NCBI GenBank assembly: GCA_050084515.1
Contig: CM114273.1
Location: 33,852,001 to 33,916,000, forward strand
Reading direction: 5' to 3'
DNA from: Blasia pusilla
Taxonomy: Eukaryota > Marchantiophyta > Marchantiopsida > Blasiales
Length of the DNA stretch: 64,000 nt
In this document: one piece after another, positions 36,021 to 46,384 of the stretch
How the letters are laid out: every line of letters starts with the position of its first letter
Position numbering within the stretch: position 1 is the first letter of the stretch
Notes under the pieces: generated by a model
Told to the model about the DNA's origin: nothing
What the model saw: the letters and a program-made list of their open reading frames with translations, nothing else
Databases searched by the model: none
Position numbers and translations under genes: made by a program

Positions 36021-37892
36021 TCACCAATCAGAATATCCCCCTCCGGTTGTCCAACATACATACACCACGTGTAAGCCTCTCACGATCAATGGCTGGCCGG
36101 GCTGGTAATGCATCCATCTTCGCTCCCGCCGCCAAGTAGCAGTGGTACTCAATGCTACACCTGACATAGAGGGTCGCTCCACCGCAACACCCTCATCCAC
36201 CTCAGCACATGTAGCAGTAACACCCCCACATTCACACAACGTGGCTGGTAGTTGAAATACAGGAGCTAAGTCAACTCCTAAAGCCATCCGCTCCGTGGCC
36301 GAAAACAATGGGGATCCCAACATTGAAGTTGCCATCCGCAATACTGCACTGGATGCTGCATCCGTGTCTACTACACGCGATGTAGATGCCTCAGTCCCCA
36401 CTGTCGGCTCAATAGGCTGCGTAGGAACCATGGATGGAGTCCTAAGCACCTCAGACAACAAGAATGACTGGGGAAGCCTAGCCTGCCTCCCAACATCACC
36501 CCTCTATGGGCCCAACTCCACAGTAGCACCACGTGGCTCTGACGCTCGAGTGGCTCCTCTCGTAACTGCAGCCGATGCCTCAACCTGTGTTGCACTCGCC
36601 ATATAAGAGAGATCATCCTTTCCATAAGAGGTGGAAGCCCATGCTCCCGAACCTGATCTATGCTGGATACCAGCCATAGTAGCCAACTTCTGCTCCAACT
36701 GCTCAATCCTAGCAGCCATAGCTGACTCTGTCGTAGTGGTAGGGGTGGCCACCGAAGGCTCTCCAACCACTGGTCCACCTCTACCACCCCTACCATCTCT
36801 ACCACCTCGGCCTCTCGGAGCTACTCCACCACGGCTGCGGCCTAATCTCAACTCTGGATGAAGATCAAAGCAACGCTCTCGAGGATAACCTAGTCTCGCG
36901 CAATGATCACACTGAGTTGGTGCCGACTGAGGCCCATCCTCCAAAGTCCGTCTCCCATCCTCTTGGGGACAAAAATTCCTAACATGATCACCTCCACATG
37001 TCCAACATGACTGTCCTTGCTGCGGGGCAGCAAATGAAGGCAATGGTCTCTGCGCAAGTGTCCCTCTAGGACCTGACTGAGGTCGTGTGTACCCTCCACG
37101 ACTCCCACTACTACTACCACCACCACTACTACAAGACAGTGAGGTGGGCTGCTGAACACAAGAAGTAGTAGTTGTATCCCTATTGAATGCGGATGTCACC
37201 ACTCTCTCCTTCATCATGTTAAGCTCAATCTTCTCAAATAGAGAAAACACATGGGTCAATGTGGGTGAATCATCACTCATAAGAGTAGCATCACGTACCC
37301 TGCGGCGCAACTCTCTGTCCAAGATCCCATACCAAAATCGGATCGCTGAGCCTCGAGTCACACCCTGGTAATCGAAATCAACGCGTCGATACGAGTGAAT
37401 GCCTCACGAAGACTCTCGCCGGTCTTCCGCTCAAACTCTTGCAGACTCCTCAACTTATCGGTCCGCACTCCTTGATAGTTCTTCCTCAACCTCTTGAAGA
37501 ACTCGCAATCGGGCTAAACGATGGTGGGGCACTAGTACCTCCACTAGTACCCCACCGATACCTCCATGGGTACCTCCTTTGGCACCCCACTCCGACTCGT
37601 GCACTTTTACCACTCAATGTCGGGTCGGGCCGGGCATAGTAGGAGCACTACTACCAATAACTCCATGGGTGATAGACACATAGCCTGGAGACCAATATTG
37701 TCTCCACGCCTCAATCTCATCAACATGGTCCTTCCTAAACTCATGGTAATCATCCATGGGTGGTCCCTCCAAGTGCTGAAACAACCCCTTCCAAGCCAAG
37801 AAGGGTGTAAATAACATGGCGTTCCGCAACATCTGTATATCACACCACGTATCAAACTCCTGTATGAAGTCCTCCAACTCAATGGTGCCCAC
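36021..37892 (-). pseudogene. Gypsy gag with zinc knuckle
   Basis: The N-terminal part (37,892-37,614) has LEDFIQEFDTWCDIQ and FLAWKGLFQHLEGPP, a capsid-like segment. The main part (37,361-36,504) has a capsid C-terminal end (RDATLMSDDSPTLTHVFSLF) and a cysteine knuckle CWTCGGDHVRNFC, one residue shorter than the standard CCHC spacing. A second CDHC...C motif follows, and then a Gly/Arg-rich stretch (RGRGGRDGRGGRGG). 36,461-36,021 is a Ser/Thr/Val-rich connector to protease. Frame changes occur near 37,365-37,610 and 36,480. Confidence 0.8.
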
Positions 37893-38983
37893 TACACCCG
37901 AGTATCGTCATGGGCCCTTTATGGCCCCATATATCCCGTCCATGTCCCAAATCAATGGAGCTACAACACTCGATAACAACATAGAAGACTCGGTGTTTGG
38001 AACACCCTCGTCCTCCTCTTCATCAACCGTCGGAAGTGGAAAAGGTAGCCGATACCTAAATCCACTGCGTGTGAAACCACCACTGTCCACACCACGGTCC
38101 CCAACCAGACCACCTGACAGCTCCGTGATGACCAATGTCGATGCCGCATCACCACCAAAATTACCACCACTAAGTAACCAAGTGACGTCGATGTCACTAT
38201 ACTATTCTTGCTCTACTAGTTATGGGTGTAGGCAACCTAACCTGTCATCACCACAAGAAGCCTCCCATGGTCTACTGGTCATCACTCCAGCCTCACTATC
38301 GGTAGCACACATGAGTAACACTACTCTGGAAATCAGCGTCAACCCTAACAATGGGCGCGCAAGCAAGAAGCAATGATGGAGGGGATCCAAACACAGGAAA
38401 TCCAACGACAACCCTCCAATTGCAAATGGAAATCAAGGTAACACAATCCACAAATGTGGCGCCCCCTGAATCCACAAAACCCACCACACAATTCTAACGC
38501 AATAGCTACTCCGCCGCGGGTCGATGACGTGCTAGTCGAACTCGCAGCACCTGAAAATATCACCTTCATGGAGAGGCTACACCGTACTATGTGCTAAAGG
38601 TCCATCAACCAAAAATCTGAGATGCATAAAGCGCCTAACACCTCTCCGAACAGCACCAAATGAGCTACAACAGTGTGTACACTAGCATAGTTAAGAACTC
38701 AGCAGTGAAGCGTCTTCCAGGCATAATAGCCCAAAGATGGGTGACCAGTTATGCAACACTCAAATCACAAATCTTGCAAAAACTGCCTCACGCCCAAGCA
38801 AGCAAGCTTGCTTGCTTGCTCCTTGCTCCTTACCCCGCCTCTCACGCCCACTTTCCCAACCAACCACGCACCAGATTCACGCCTCCAACATAGGCCACAA
38901 GCCACGAACATCCTCGGCTGAGTACACAATCAGCCCTAACTAGATCCTATTGATCCACCATCGATCTACTTCAGTTCTTTGAG
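37893..38983 (-). other. Gypsy leader and gag 5' region
   Basis: This lies between the partial LTR (ending at 38,984) and recognisable gag. Low-complexity open stretches (Gly/Val/Asp-rich on the minus strand) may be the gag N-terminus. An AAGCAAGCAAGCTTGCTTGC palindrome occurs near 38,800. Sequence immediately inside the LTR (38,983-38,971) is the proposed self-primer binding site. Confidence 0.5.
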
Positions 38984-38984
38984 T
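38971..38984 (-). promoter_or_regulatory. Putative self-primer binding site of the gypsy element
   Basis: The sense strand directly after the LTR reads CTCAAAGAACTGA. This is the exact complement of TCAGTTCTTTGAG inside the LTR (39,159-39,147, and again in the full LTR near 30,465). No tRNA-type TGG start is present at the expected position. The pairing is seen in sequence; the priming role is inferred by analogy with Tf1/sushi elements. Confidence 0.65.
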
Positions 38985-39351
38985 GAAATCCGTGAAAGAC
39001 CTACTGTCATAAAACACGTATAGAATCACATATAATCGAGCCAAACCCACTCCACGATGGGAGGATCTAGGTCGAAGCTTGCGGGAAACACCATAGCCAA
39101 GAGCTCTACTCACTACCAAGGCTAACTCCCAACGCAACAGGCTCAACTCAAAGAACTGACTGTTCTTTGGGTGCATTCCACACTATATCCTCCAACCTAG
39201 GAGCGGGCCCTACTGGGAAAGTCATCCCCAACTGAGTAACCTCCAACCCTATGTATGAAATTGCATCTCTACCTAGCCACTACGGTCCTACATAAGGTAT
39301 GGCCTCTACTAGCACACTATATTTTACAACATAATTCGTATGGTCATGACA
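38984..39351 (-). repeat. Partial gypsy LTR (3' 370 bp) with TATA-like box
   Basis: It matches 30,290-30,659 with about 12 differences. In the sense direction it starts inside the LTR (CTGTCATGACC) right against CCCTAAA-type DNA and ends with GGATTTCA at 38,984. A TATA-like GGATATAG lies at about 39,190-39,183, about 27 nt upstream of TCAGTTC at 39,159, the proposed transcript start. Confidence 0.85.
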
Positions 39352-39539
39352 GCCATAAACCCTAACCCCTAAGCTATTCTAGACTTTATAAAATTAGCCA
39401 CGTCAATGGGGATACTCACTAGTCCATCCTCTATTGCATATGTTGAATCAGCGAAAGATTCTATAATTGAGTCATATGGACACAATATTGGTTTTTCACT
39501 TCTATTCTTCTCCCATTTTCTTACATCCCAATTTTGATA

Positions 39540-42300
39540 TCTCTTACTTGGGCTATGTTCCGAATGTATTCAATGGACACCAATACTGAATTCTAAAATT
39601 TATATCTTCACCAACTCCAACTAGAACTTGTCCCATCCATATGGGATATTTGTTTCTTTCTTGTCCTGATCTACTTATGACAAAGTCTCCAATATTGAAA
39701 TCTACCAATGCAACTTCTGTTTCCTCCATTGATAACATATAAACTTTAGGCCTGAATCTAGTGGGCCCACAATAGTGATCTCGATTTGGAGGAATTCCAC
39801 TTCCAAAGACAATAGGAACTTGAGTGTTCTGTTTGGTTAGAGGCCAAAAATCTTCCAATGTCTGAGAGAAAGATGAAGCGATGTCATGGGCTATCAAACT
39901 GGTCTTATTATTGGTAGAATAATCTTCACTTGGTGTTGTTTTGTGATTTAATCGCAAGTTTTGAACCTTGTCCTCAGGGTTTCCGTGAGGAAACAATCAA
40001 TCCAATTCCTCGATCGTCTTCCTCCACTACCGTGCTAATTGTTGGAACTCCATCTTTGTGCCTCCAAAAGACTTGCTTCCCATCTTATCAAAGTATTCAA
40101 TGTACTAAGATACACTTTTCTTCACATCAAAAAATACCTTCAAGGGTGTGGGCAGTAAGCGCTTTGGATTCCTAATAGGGATAAGAGGATGTCTAGTAAT
40201 TTCATGACGTAAAAACACATCATAACCACGCTCATTCGACAACCACTCATTATCGAAACCATACATCTTGTAATGCATGATGGGCATACCATCGGAGATC
40301 TAGCAAATCGGAATCAACCTGGCTTCTGCACTCCATACGACTGAGTTTTCGTCTTAGGCCCGATGAAACCTTTCAAGTACTCCTTGAAGTCGGGAATGTC
40401 CTTAACCACTTGTGGTGCTAGATTCGGTGAGGTGGAGTTAAAAAACTGTGTCGCAAGATCTTTCAAGGTGTATGCATTATGTCGCCGCAAAGTTCTTGAG
40501 AACTTGCTAAACATAGCATCAACATCTTTGTGATTGTGCCCGGGGATGAGAAAAGCCAAGTGAATCTCTTCGAATACCTCCCTGTGAACAAGAAGGGTAA
40601 AATACGCCATGATGTAAATATTTTTGTTATCTTTTCCACATTTGTCCATTGTAGATTCAAAATCTTAGGCAGCTTCCTTGGTCCCTCTTCGGCAGACTCC
40701 GTGAGCCTATAGGCTACACAGAGTAATCCATCAAGCTTTTCCCTCCCTTTTAAGAATCGACTGTGAAGTGGAGTTAGGTCAAGCCTGTCCAAGTATTCCT
40801 GTATTACACTGCGGGGGTTTTCCAAACTACGAATCAACTTTGCCAATGATCCAATTGTCCAATTAGATCCCTGCTTGTAGACTCGTATGTCAAATTGAGC
40901 AATTGGTCCATGCCCATGAGTCAAGATACATGTAATAAGAAAAAGAGTGAGTAAATGATAATTCAACTTAATATTCAAGTACCTTAAAAAGTTATTGTTT
41001 CTCCAAACTAGGTACGTGCGGCAAGTATCACATGCGTCGCAAGTTCCATTACTCAAAAATGTAAGAAATGTAACGCCCTATGAGAACTTCAGTTCCGATT
41101 AATGGATGAGGCATAGACCGATCTCTTTCTCCGTAGGAAACAATTTTGGGTGTGGATTAAAAATGGCAACTTAAGTCCTATTATGTGAACATGGTCAAGA
41201 TAGCCCTTCAAACTTGCTAACAGTCACCTGCACCCTAAACCATTTTCTAGTATAATAGGATGTTATTCCGCAATTTTTACTTTTACAAGTAACTGGAAAC
41301 GGTTGAGCCAGAGCCAAATCTTTGGTTTTTTGCCACTCTCTTAGCAAACCTGTTTTGAAACTATCCATTTTGTTGTGGATTAGGAAAAGATAAGACTCGG
41401 GATCGGGCACGGATTCTGCTCGCCAAGTGTAATATAAACTCCTTTGAGATCTTTGCAAGTCATCATGTTCGATTGCCCGTTCATTAACAACAACCTTCTC
41501 CTCGTTTGTCGATGCAGTATTTCCTAGAGACTTCAGCATTGCACATGTCACACAACGAGAAAAGTTATCACGTGATTTGTGAATAGCAACATTGGAGAAA
41601 TATTATTTTTTGATTTGATTGATAGTTGATCGTGAGACTCCCGCTAATCCCAATTTCCCTCCTTCCTTATTGACTACTTCTCGTATTTACTCCAGGAGAA
41701 AAATTGAGGCAACCAAATCAATTCCTCTCTTCTCCAGTCTGACATTGTTCTTTCCTTGTGGGGCATCCGATTTTCAGTCTCCTAAATTATCAGCTTGACC
41801 GTTTCCACCGCTTGCGCCGTCCTGTGGGTTATGAAATTTCTTCCCAAGTTCCCATGCCTCGTGCGCGTCTTGCCATCTCTGACATTTCTTACTTCGTCCT
41901 CGAAGCTCGTTTTTCCAAGACCGTGGATTTTTTTCCAACGTGGAAGGCACACTGTTCTACTTTCCAATTGCACAACCCTTCGTCCGCCAATGAAGTAAGA
42001 CAAATGGACCATGGCGTGGAATGATTCCCTTCTTTTCTGAAAGGATTTGTTCCAATACTTCTCTCTGCTTGAACGAACAACATCTCTCGGCGTATATTGG
42101 CAAAAAAATTGCCCGAAATAGTTTTTCGACGCCACTTGTGATATATCTTCCTCTATTAGCTTTTTGTTTGTTTTGGTAGCTCTTGGTAGACATCGCTTTT
42201 TACACCGATAAGTGTATGTGTAAGCTCCCTTCCTCTTGCATGTTATTGCTTCAACGGCCCCTCGAGACACGGTTTAACACTCCAAGTAGCATGTCCACAA
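39540..42300 (-). pseudogene. Decayed DUF7869-type protein gene (probably transposon-derived)
   Basis: Sense-order pieces: a C-terminal half of a charged segment with KTRTRHGNLGRNFITHRTAQAV (about 41,800-41,870); a segment with YYTWRAESVPDPESYLFLIHNKMDS (about 41,345-41,440); LPKILNLQ then MDKCGKDNKN and FLIPGHNHKDVDAMFSKFSRTL (about 40,480-40,690), which is the signature of the uncharacterised DUF7869 family (usual pattern DN..ENKN...GHTHEDID..FS); then a tail with NIGDFVISRSGQERNKYPIWMGQV (about 39,610-39,690). The pieces lie in different frames with stops between them. Family members are abundant and repeat-like in mosses and algae, as far as I recall; the function is unknown. Confidence 0.7.
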
Positions 42301-43085
42301 GTTTTGTCCATCTTTAACAGTATAGGATGTCGTAGGCCATGTGACTAAGTTCCTTTCAAGAACCTTGTGGCGTGTAAGACGGCTCGTGATGTTGGTAATG
42401 AATATGCCAATATGGTGATCCCCTAGTCTTTGACCACCAACTTTGTCGTTTGGATTGAAGTAGTGAACAATTCCCTCTCTGATATTTAGACATCCATAGT
42501 TCTCTGTAAGTTGCACCGATAAAAGGATTGATTCCATACGACCAATCATGGGAATCGTAACTTGTACATCGGTGGAGGTATTGTAGGCTGAGTGCTTCCT
42601 CTTCCTAATATCCATGGTATCATTCTATTTTTCTGTAATCAGATATCTGGGATATTTTGCAAACATTCCTCGTATATCTTGTAGCTTTCTTCCATCTAGG
42701 TGGGTAGCTCGTTTGTAGTATGATTCATCAACTATTATGCACACCCACGGTTGCCGTTGGTCGTCAAAGAAGGACATAGGTTGGATCTCATGTGAATCGA
42801 AGCTTTCGGCAATACGCCCTGAACCAATAAGAAGCTCCGATCCCTTCGAATCTTTTAAGGAATATTGTGTGGGGAAATGAGGCTCTCATCCTCATTGTGT
42901 TAGTTATTGTAACTCCTTTACGAGGCCATATGATGAATGCTCCAAGAAAATCGGATAGAGGTTCTCCATTGTAAGTGCTTGTTGAACTTCCAAAGACTTC
43001 CTTCAGAGATATATACAACGAGTCCTTACCAAGTGGTATGTTGTGGACGATTCTCTCGGAATTGGTGTCCACGATTCTAGCTCTT
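42274..43085 (-). pseudogene. Upstream coding debris of the DUF7869-type gene (uncertain)
   Basis: Two minus-strand open stretches (42,615-42,274 and 43,072-42,788) have balanced composition and coherent segments (PLSDFLGAFIIWPRKGVTIT; GCLNIREGIVHYFNPNDKVG), but I do not recognise the family. They precede the DUF7869-type pieces in the sense direction and could be the same gene or a neighbour. Confidence 0.35.
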
Positions 43086-43199
43086 CCAACATAGATGGAT
43101 AATCCATCCTATAGATACATTACATCACCAATGTAGAATTCCATTGCATCAATCTGAAATCTGCACCATAACATCAAAATGACAATTAATTGTTAGCCA

Positions 43200-45000
43200 T
43201 ACACCAAATGGAAAGTGGGACAGAATTGTAATCATCCTATTGCAAAAGACGAATTGGAAGAGTGGCAACTTGTAGGGTGTGTCCGATTGGAACTTTGGTT
43301 CTGAATGTGGAGATGTGCCATCCATGTAATAAAGTCAACACAAAGTTCAAAATAACCTGCTTTGTGCCAACATTCTCTCACCTAGAGATGATTGGGAACT
43401 GTAGTTCCGAATGACCTTCCAACGGATGTTAAGATCCCATTCGAAAGAATATCGATGCCTCTACGCAAGACAGGAACGTACAACTTCTAGAAATATTGGA
43501 AGGTTCGTTGACAGGCACGCGGAGGGTTGAATATCCTTAATTTGGATCATAAGATCCGATCGAAGGGTCACTGGACTCTAGGTGAATTGGACCTTAAGAC
43601 CCAATCGGGATGAGGAAGGGTAAGTCTGATTGGAACTGTAGTTCCGATTGCAGCGAGGAGCCATCCCCCTTATGAGGTCATTAGAGTGTTGAAAAAAATT
43701 GCTTTGCGCATGTGTCGCGATTGTGTGAATCGTGCATTATTTGTTGAGAAGAAATGTGGACTGTCCGTTGATAGGCACGCGGATGTCCGAATGACCTTGA
43801 ATCAGATCTTAAGATCCGATATAAGCATCATAGGACAAAGGGCGAATTGAATCTTAAGATCCTGTCGGGAAGGGTGGATCTTAAGGTCCACTCTTAAGTA
43901 GAGAAAAGCGTCAGCCTCTAGCGTAGTTCTCCGACTGGAACTATAGTTTCGAATATTCCTAGTAAAGTCAGGAGAGAGTTTTGGAGCCCGAAGCCAACAT
44001 TTTCTCACCTGGAGGTGATTGGGAACTACAGTTCTGAATGACCGTCCAACGGCTGTTGAGATCCCATTCGAAAGAACATCGGGCACCTCTACGTGAGACG
44101 GGAACGGACAACTTCCAACGATATTGGAAGGTTCCGTTAAGAGGCACGCGGAGGGCCGAATGTCCTTAATTTGGATCTTAAGATTCAATCGAAGGATCAC
44201 TAGACTCTGGGTGAATTGGACCTTAAGATCCAATCGGGATGAGGAAGGGTAAGTCCAATTTGAACTATGGTTCCGATTGTTGCAAGGAGCCATCCCCTTA
44301 TGAAGTCATCATAGAGTTGAAAAATTTTGCTTTGCGCATGTATCGCGATTATGTGAATCGTGGGTTATCTGTTAAGAAAAAATGTGGATTGTCCATTGAA
44401 AATGATTGGGAACTGTAGGGTGATTGGGACCTATCATTCCAAATGACCTTCCACTGGATGTTAAGATCCCATTCGAAAGAACATCGGGCGCCTTTCCGCA
44501 AAAGTCGAAGATGGACAACTCGCCACCCGACTAGCAAACTCTCAACTGACTTTCTGAGGTGGACGTCACCTCGACACATTCGGATCTATAGTATCAATTG
44601 GACAAATACCCTTGAGAGCCACACTTTTCACGAGTGAAGCTCTCGATTGGATCTTAATGTCCTATTCAGATCTTTAGATCCGATTCTAGTGCTACCTTCA
44701 TGCACGAATGCCTGATTCGGAACTATGGTTCCAACTAGTTATCTTTTCAATGGGTGCCATGCACGTACGAGAGTCCAATGAGAACTCAAGTTCAAGATGA
44801 GTTTCAATCGGATCTTAAGATCCTAGGTTATAGAACCTAAGGCATCTCTTCTAGACATGGGAAGGGCAATTCTGGCGATTTTGTGAAAATAAACTAGACG
44901 ATTCAGGTCGAATCAGATCTTTAGATCCGATTCAGGCTCTAGAGCTTTGCCTAGAAATCCCGTGCTGGGTTAGACTTATCTAATGTGGTTGGATATAATT
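43200..45000. repeat. Palindrome-rich repeat: GGATCTTAAGATCC and GGAACTNNAGTTCC cores
   Basis: Short near-perfect palindromes of two kinds recur: GGATCTTAAGATCC variants (near 43,540, 43,588, 43,805, 43,850, 43,878, 44,172, 44,220, 44,456, 44,655, 44,812 and 44,918) and GGAACT..AGTTCC variants (near 43,391, 43,631, 43,938, 44,021, 44,258, 44,717). Both are usually followed by CGATT or CAATCGG. No gene is seen. Confidence 0.85.
43376..44530. repeat. Tandem duplication, about 629-bp unit (two full copies and part of a third)
   Basis: The block starting CTCACCTAGAGATGATTGGG at 43,378 recurs at 44,007 as CTCACCTGGAGGTGATTGGG and stays collinear for about 400 bp, including GGCACGCGGAGGG, GGATGAGGAAGGGTAAGTC and TTTGCTTTGCGCATGT. 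A third partial copy begins near 44,400 (GATTGGGAACTGTAG... GATCCCATTCGAAAGAACATCGGGC). Confidence 0.85.
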
Positions 45001-45465
45001 TGTACTGCACCAACGACTATGGTCATCTCTTTAAATCTATTCCAAAAATAGTATTGGAAATCACAAATTACGGAGTTTGCGTCACACTTACAGGATTATT
45101 TGAAGGTGATTCAACTTTTTATCAGAGCAAGGTGCTTATCGAGCGACGATGGATGAAGGAAGATTTGAAGTCACAAATTGATTTTTTGGACTAGCGGAGG
45201 CCCTCGTGAGGGGGGAAATGTGTGTGGGTAGAGACCCTCAATGGAATGGATTATGAAAGGAAAGATGGCCCATAAGAGGAAAAAATAGAGGACTTATGTG
45301 TAGAGCCCATCTAGAGGTTCAATTCATAAGCTTACGATATGTGGAGGTCTTACGTCTCTAGACTATGTTTACGATTGTGATCATGTGGTATAGTGCCCTT
45401 ATGGATTGAAGAGAACAGTTGGGAAGGGACAGAGGACGTTGGGATACTGGGCTCACGAGGTTGGG
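45001..45465. other. No gene seen
   Basis: One short + strand open stretch (44,985-45,194) has no recognisable motif. Otherwise unremarkable. Confidence 0.45.
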
Positions 45466-45543
45466 TTGGAATCCTATATAATCCTTGCTCATTCCATTAG
45501 AAACCATTCTAATGAAATGAGTGAGGATTATATAGGATTCCAA
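45466..45543. repeat. Long hairpin: 37-nt arms, 4-nt loop
   Basis: Arms 45,466-45,502 and 45,507-45,543 pair at 34 of 37 positions around the loop ACCA. It could be a small foldback transposon relic or a small-RNA precursor-like hairpin. Confidence 0.9.
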
Positions 45544-46380
45544 CTGAAGTCAATTTGAGGTGATCAATTCGTGCCCTTTCGTCAATCTCAGCCATTGGTT
45601 TTCATAACTGATTGAGGAGTGGCTCGGATGATTTTGACATATGCGGTTTTGATCTAATACGCGATACCTTCGCTTGACACAAATCCTGAATCCGTGACAT
45701 CCAAATCTGAATTTTGAAATGGATGCGAGTATTAGGTTAAGTAACGTAGGTGTGTTGACATGGATCTAATCTGGACCGCTAGTCGAACATTGAGTCTATC
45801 ATGAATGACAAGTATAAGTAGCAACATTTTCCGAGATCATTTTTTTGCTATTGATCTCGCTACACCGAAGGTGCAGAGCACTTGCTCTGTAAGTGAGGGA
45901 AGAATATGAGCGCCCGATTGTTGATCTTTTGTAGGTCATCGCGGAAATACAATTGTGAGGTTCTTTATTCTTCTCCTTCCGAATGCAACACTTGTGTTAT
46001 TGTCAATCTGGTCTACAGTGGAGTTTAATAGGAGTTCATTTTGATGTCAATTACAGCAAGATAGACAAGATCTCGGGGGGTTTCAGATACTATGACTTCT
46101 GAGCCTAAAAGAAGATCGCTTGTCAAGGTTTAGGGTAGAGAATGACGTCTTTGCCATGATTTTTTCAATTTGTATTTGGCGCGCAACGCGTCGAATGCCT
46201 TGGCATTGTATCATGATATTCGTAAAGGGAATACAAGGAGGTTCTAACATTCATATTTCTTAAGTCATTTAACTGATGTGAAAATCCAATACGCTTGGCA
46301 TATCAAGCGCATATCCAACTAGTATCATGCCCATCCAAATAGCTCCTAAGAGGTCTCGCAGAGTTTATTTTGGACTCCAT
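45544..46380. other. No gene seen
   Basis: Mixed-composition DNA between the hairpin and the 146-bp satellite. No motif is recognised on either strand. Confidence 0.5.
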
Positions 46381-46384
46381 TTCC

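Larger units (their letters stand above)
30185..39351 (-). mobile_element. DNMT- and PHD-encoding Ty3/gypsy retrotransposon, circularly permuted (copy 1)
   Basis: In the sense (minus) direction it holds: a partial LTR (39,350-38,984), leader, gag, protease, methyltransferase, RT, RNase H, integrase, PHD finger, polypurine tract, a full LTR (30,763-30,290), two bases, then the first 100 bp of another LTR (30,287-30,188). The two partial LTRs together make one LTR. GCCAT is found at both outer edges (30,180-30,184 and 39,352-39,356), a possible 5-bp target duplication, and telomere-like DNA flanks both sides. LTR copies differ by about 3 percent by eye. The coding region has several stops and frameshifts, so this copy is probably inactive. 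Confidence 0.88.

Noticed and set aside
30185-39351. Simple gypsy provirus with ordinary terminal LTRs
   Set aside because: The outer edges fall inside the LTR on both sides and an extra LTR start follows the 3' LTR, so a standard provirus does not explain the structure.
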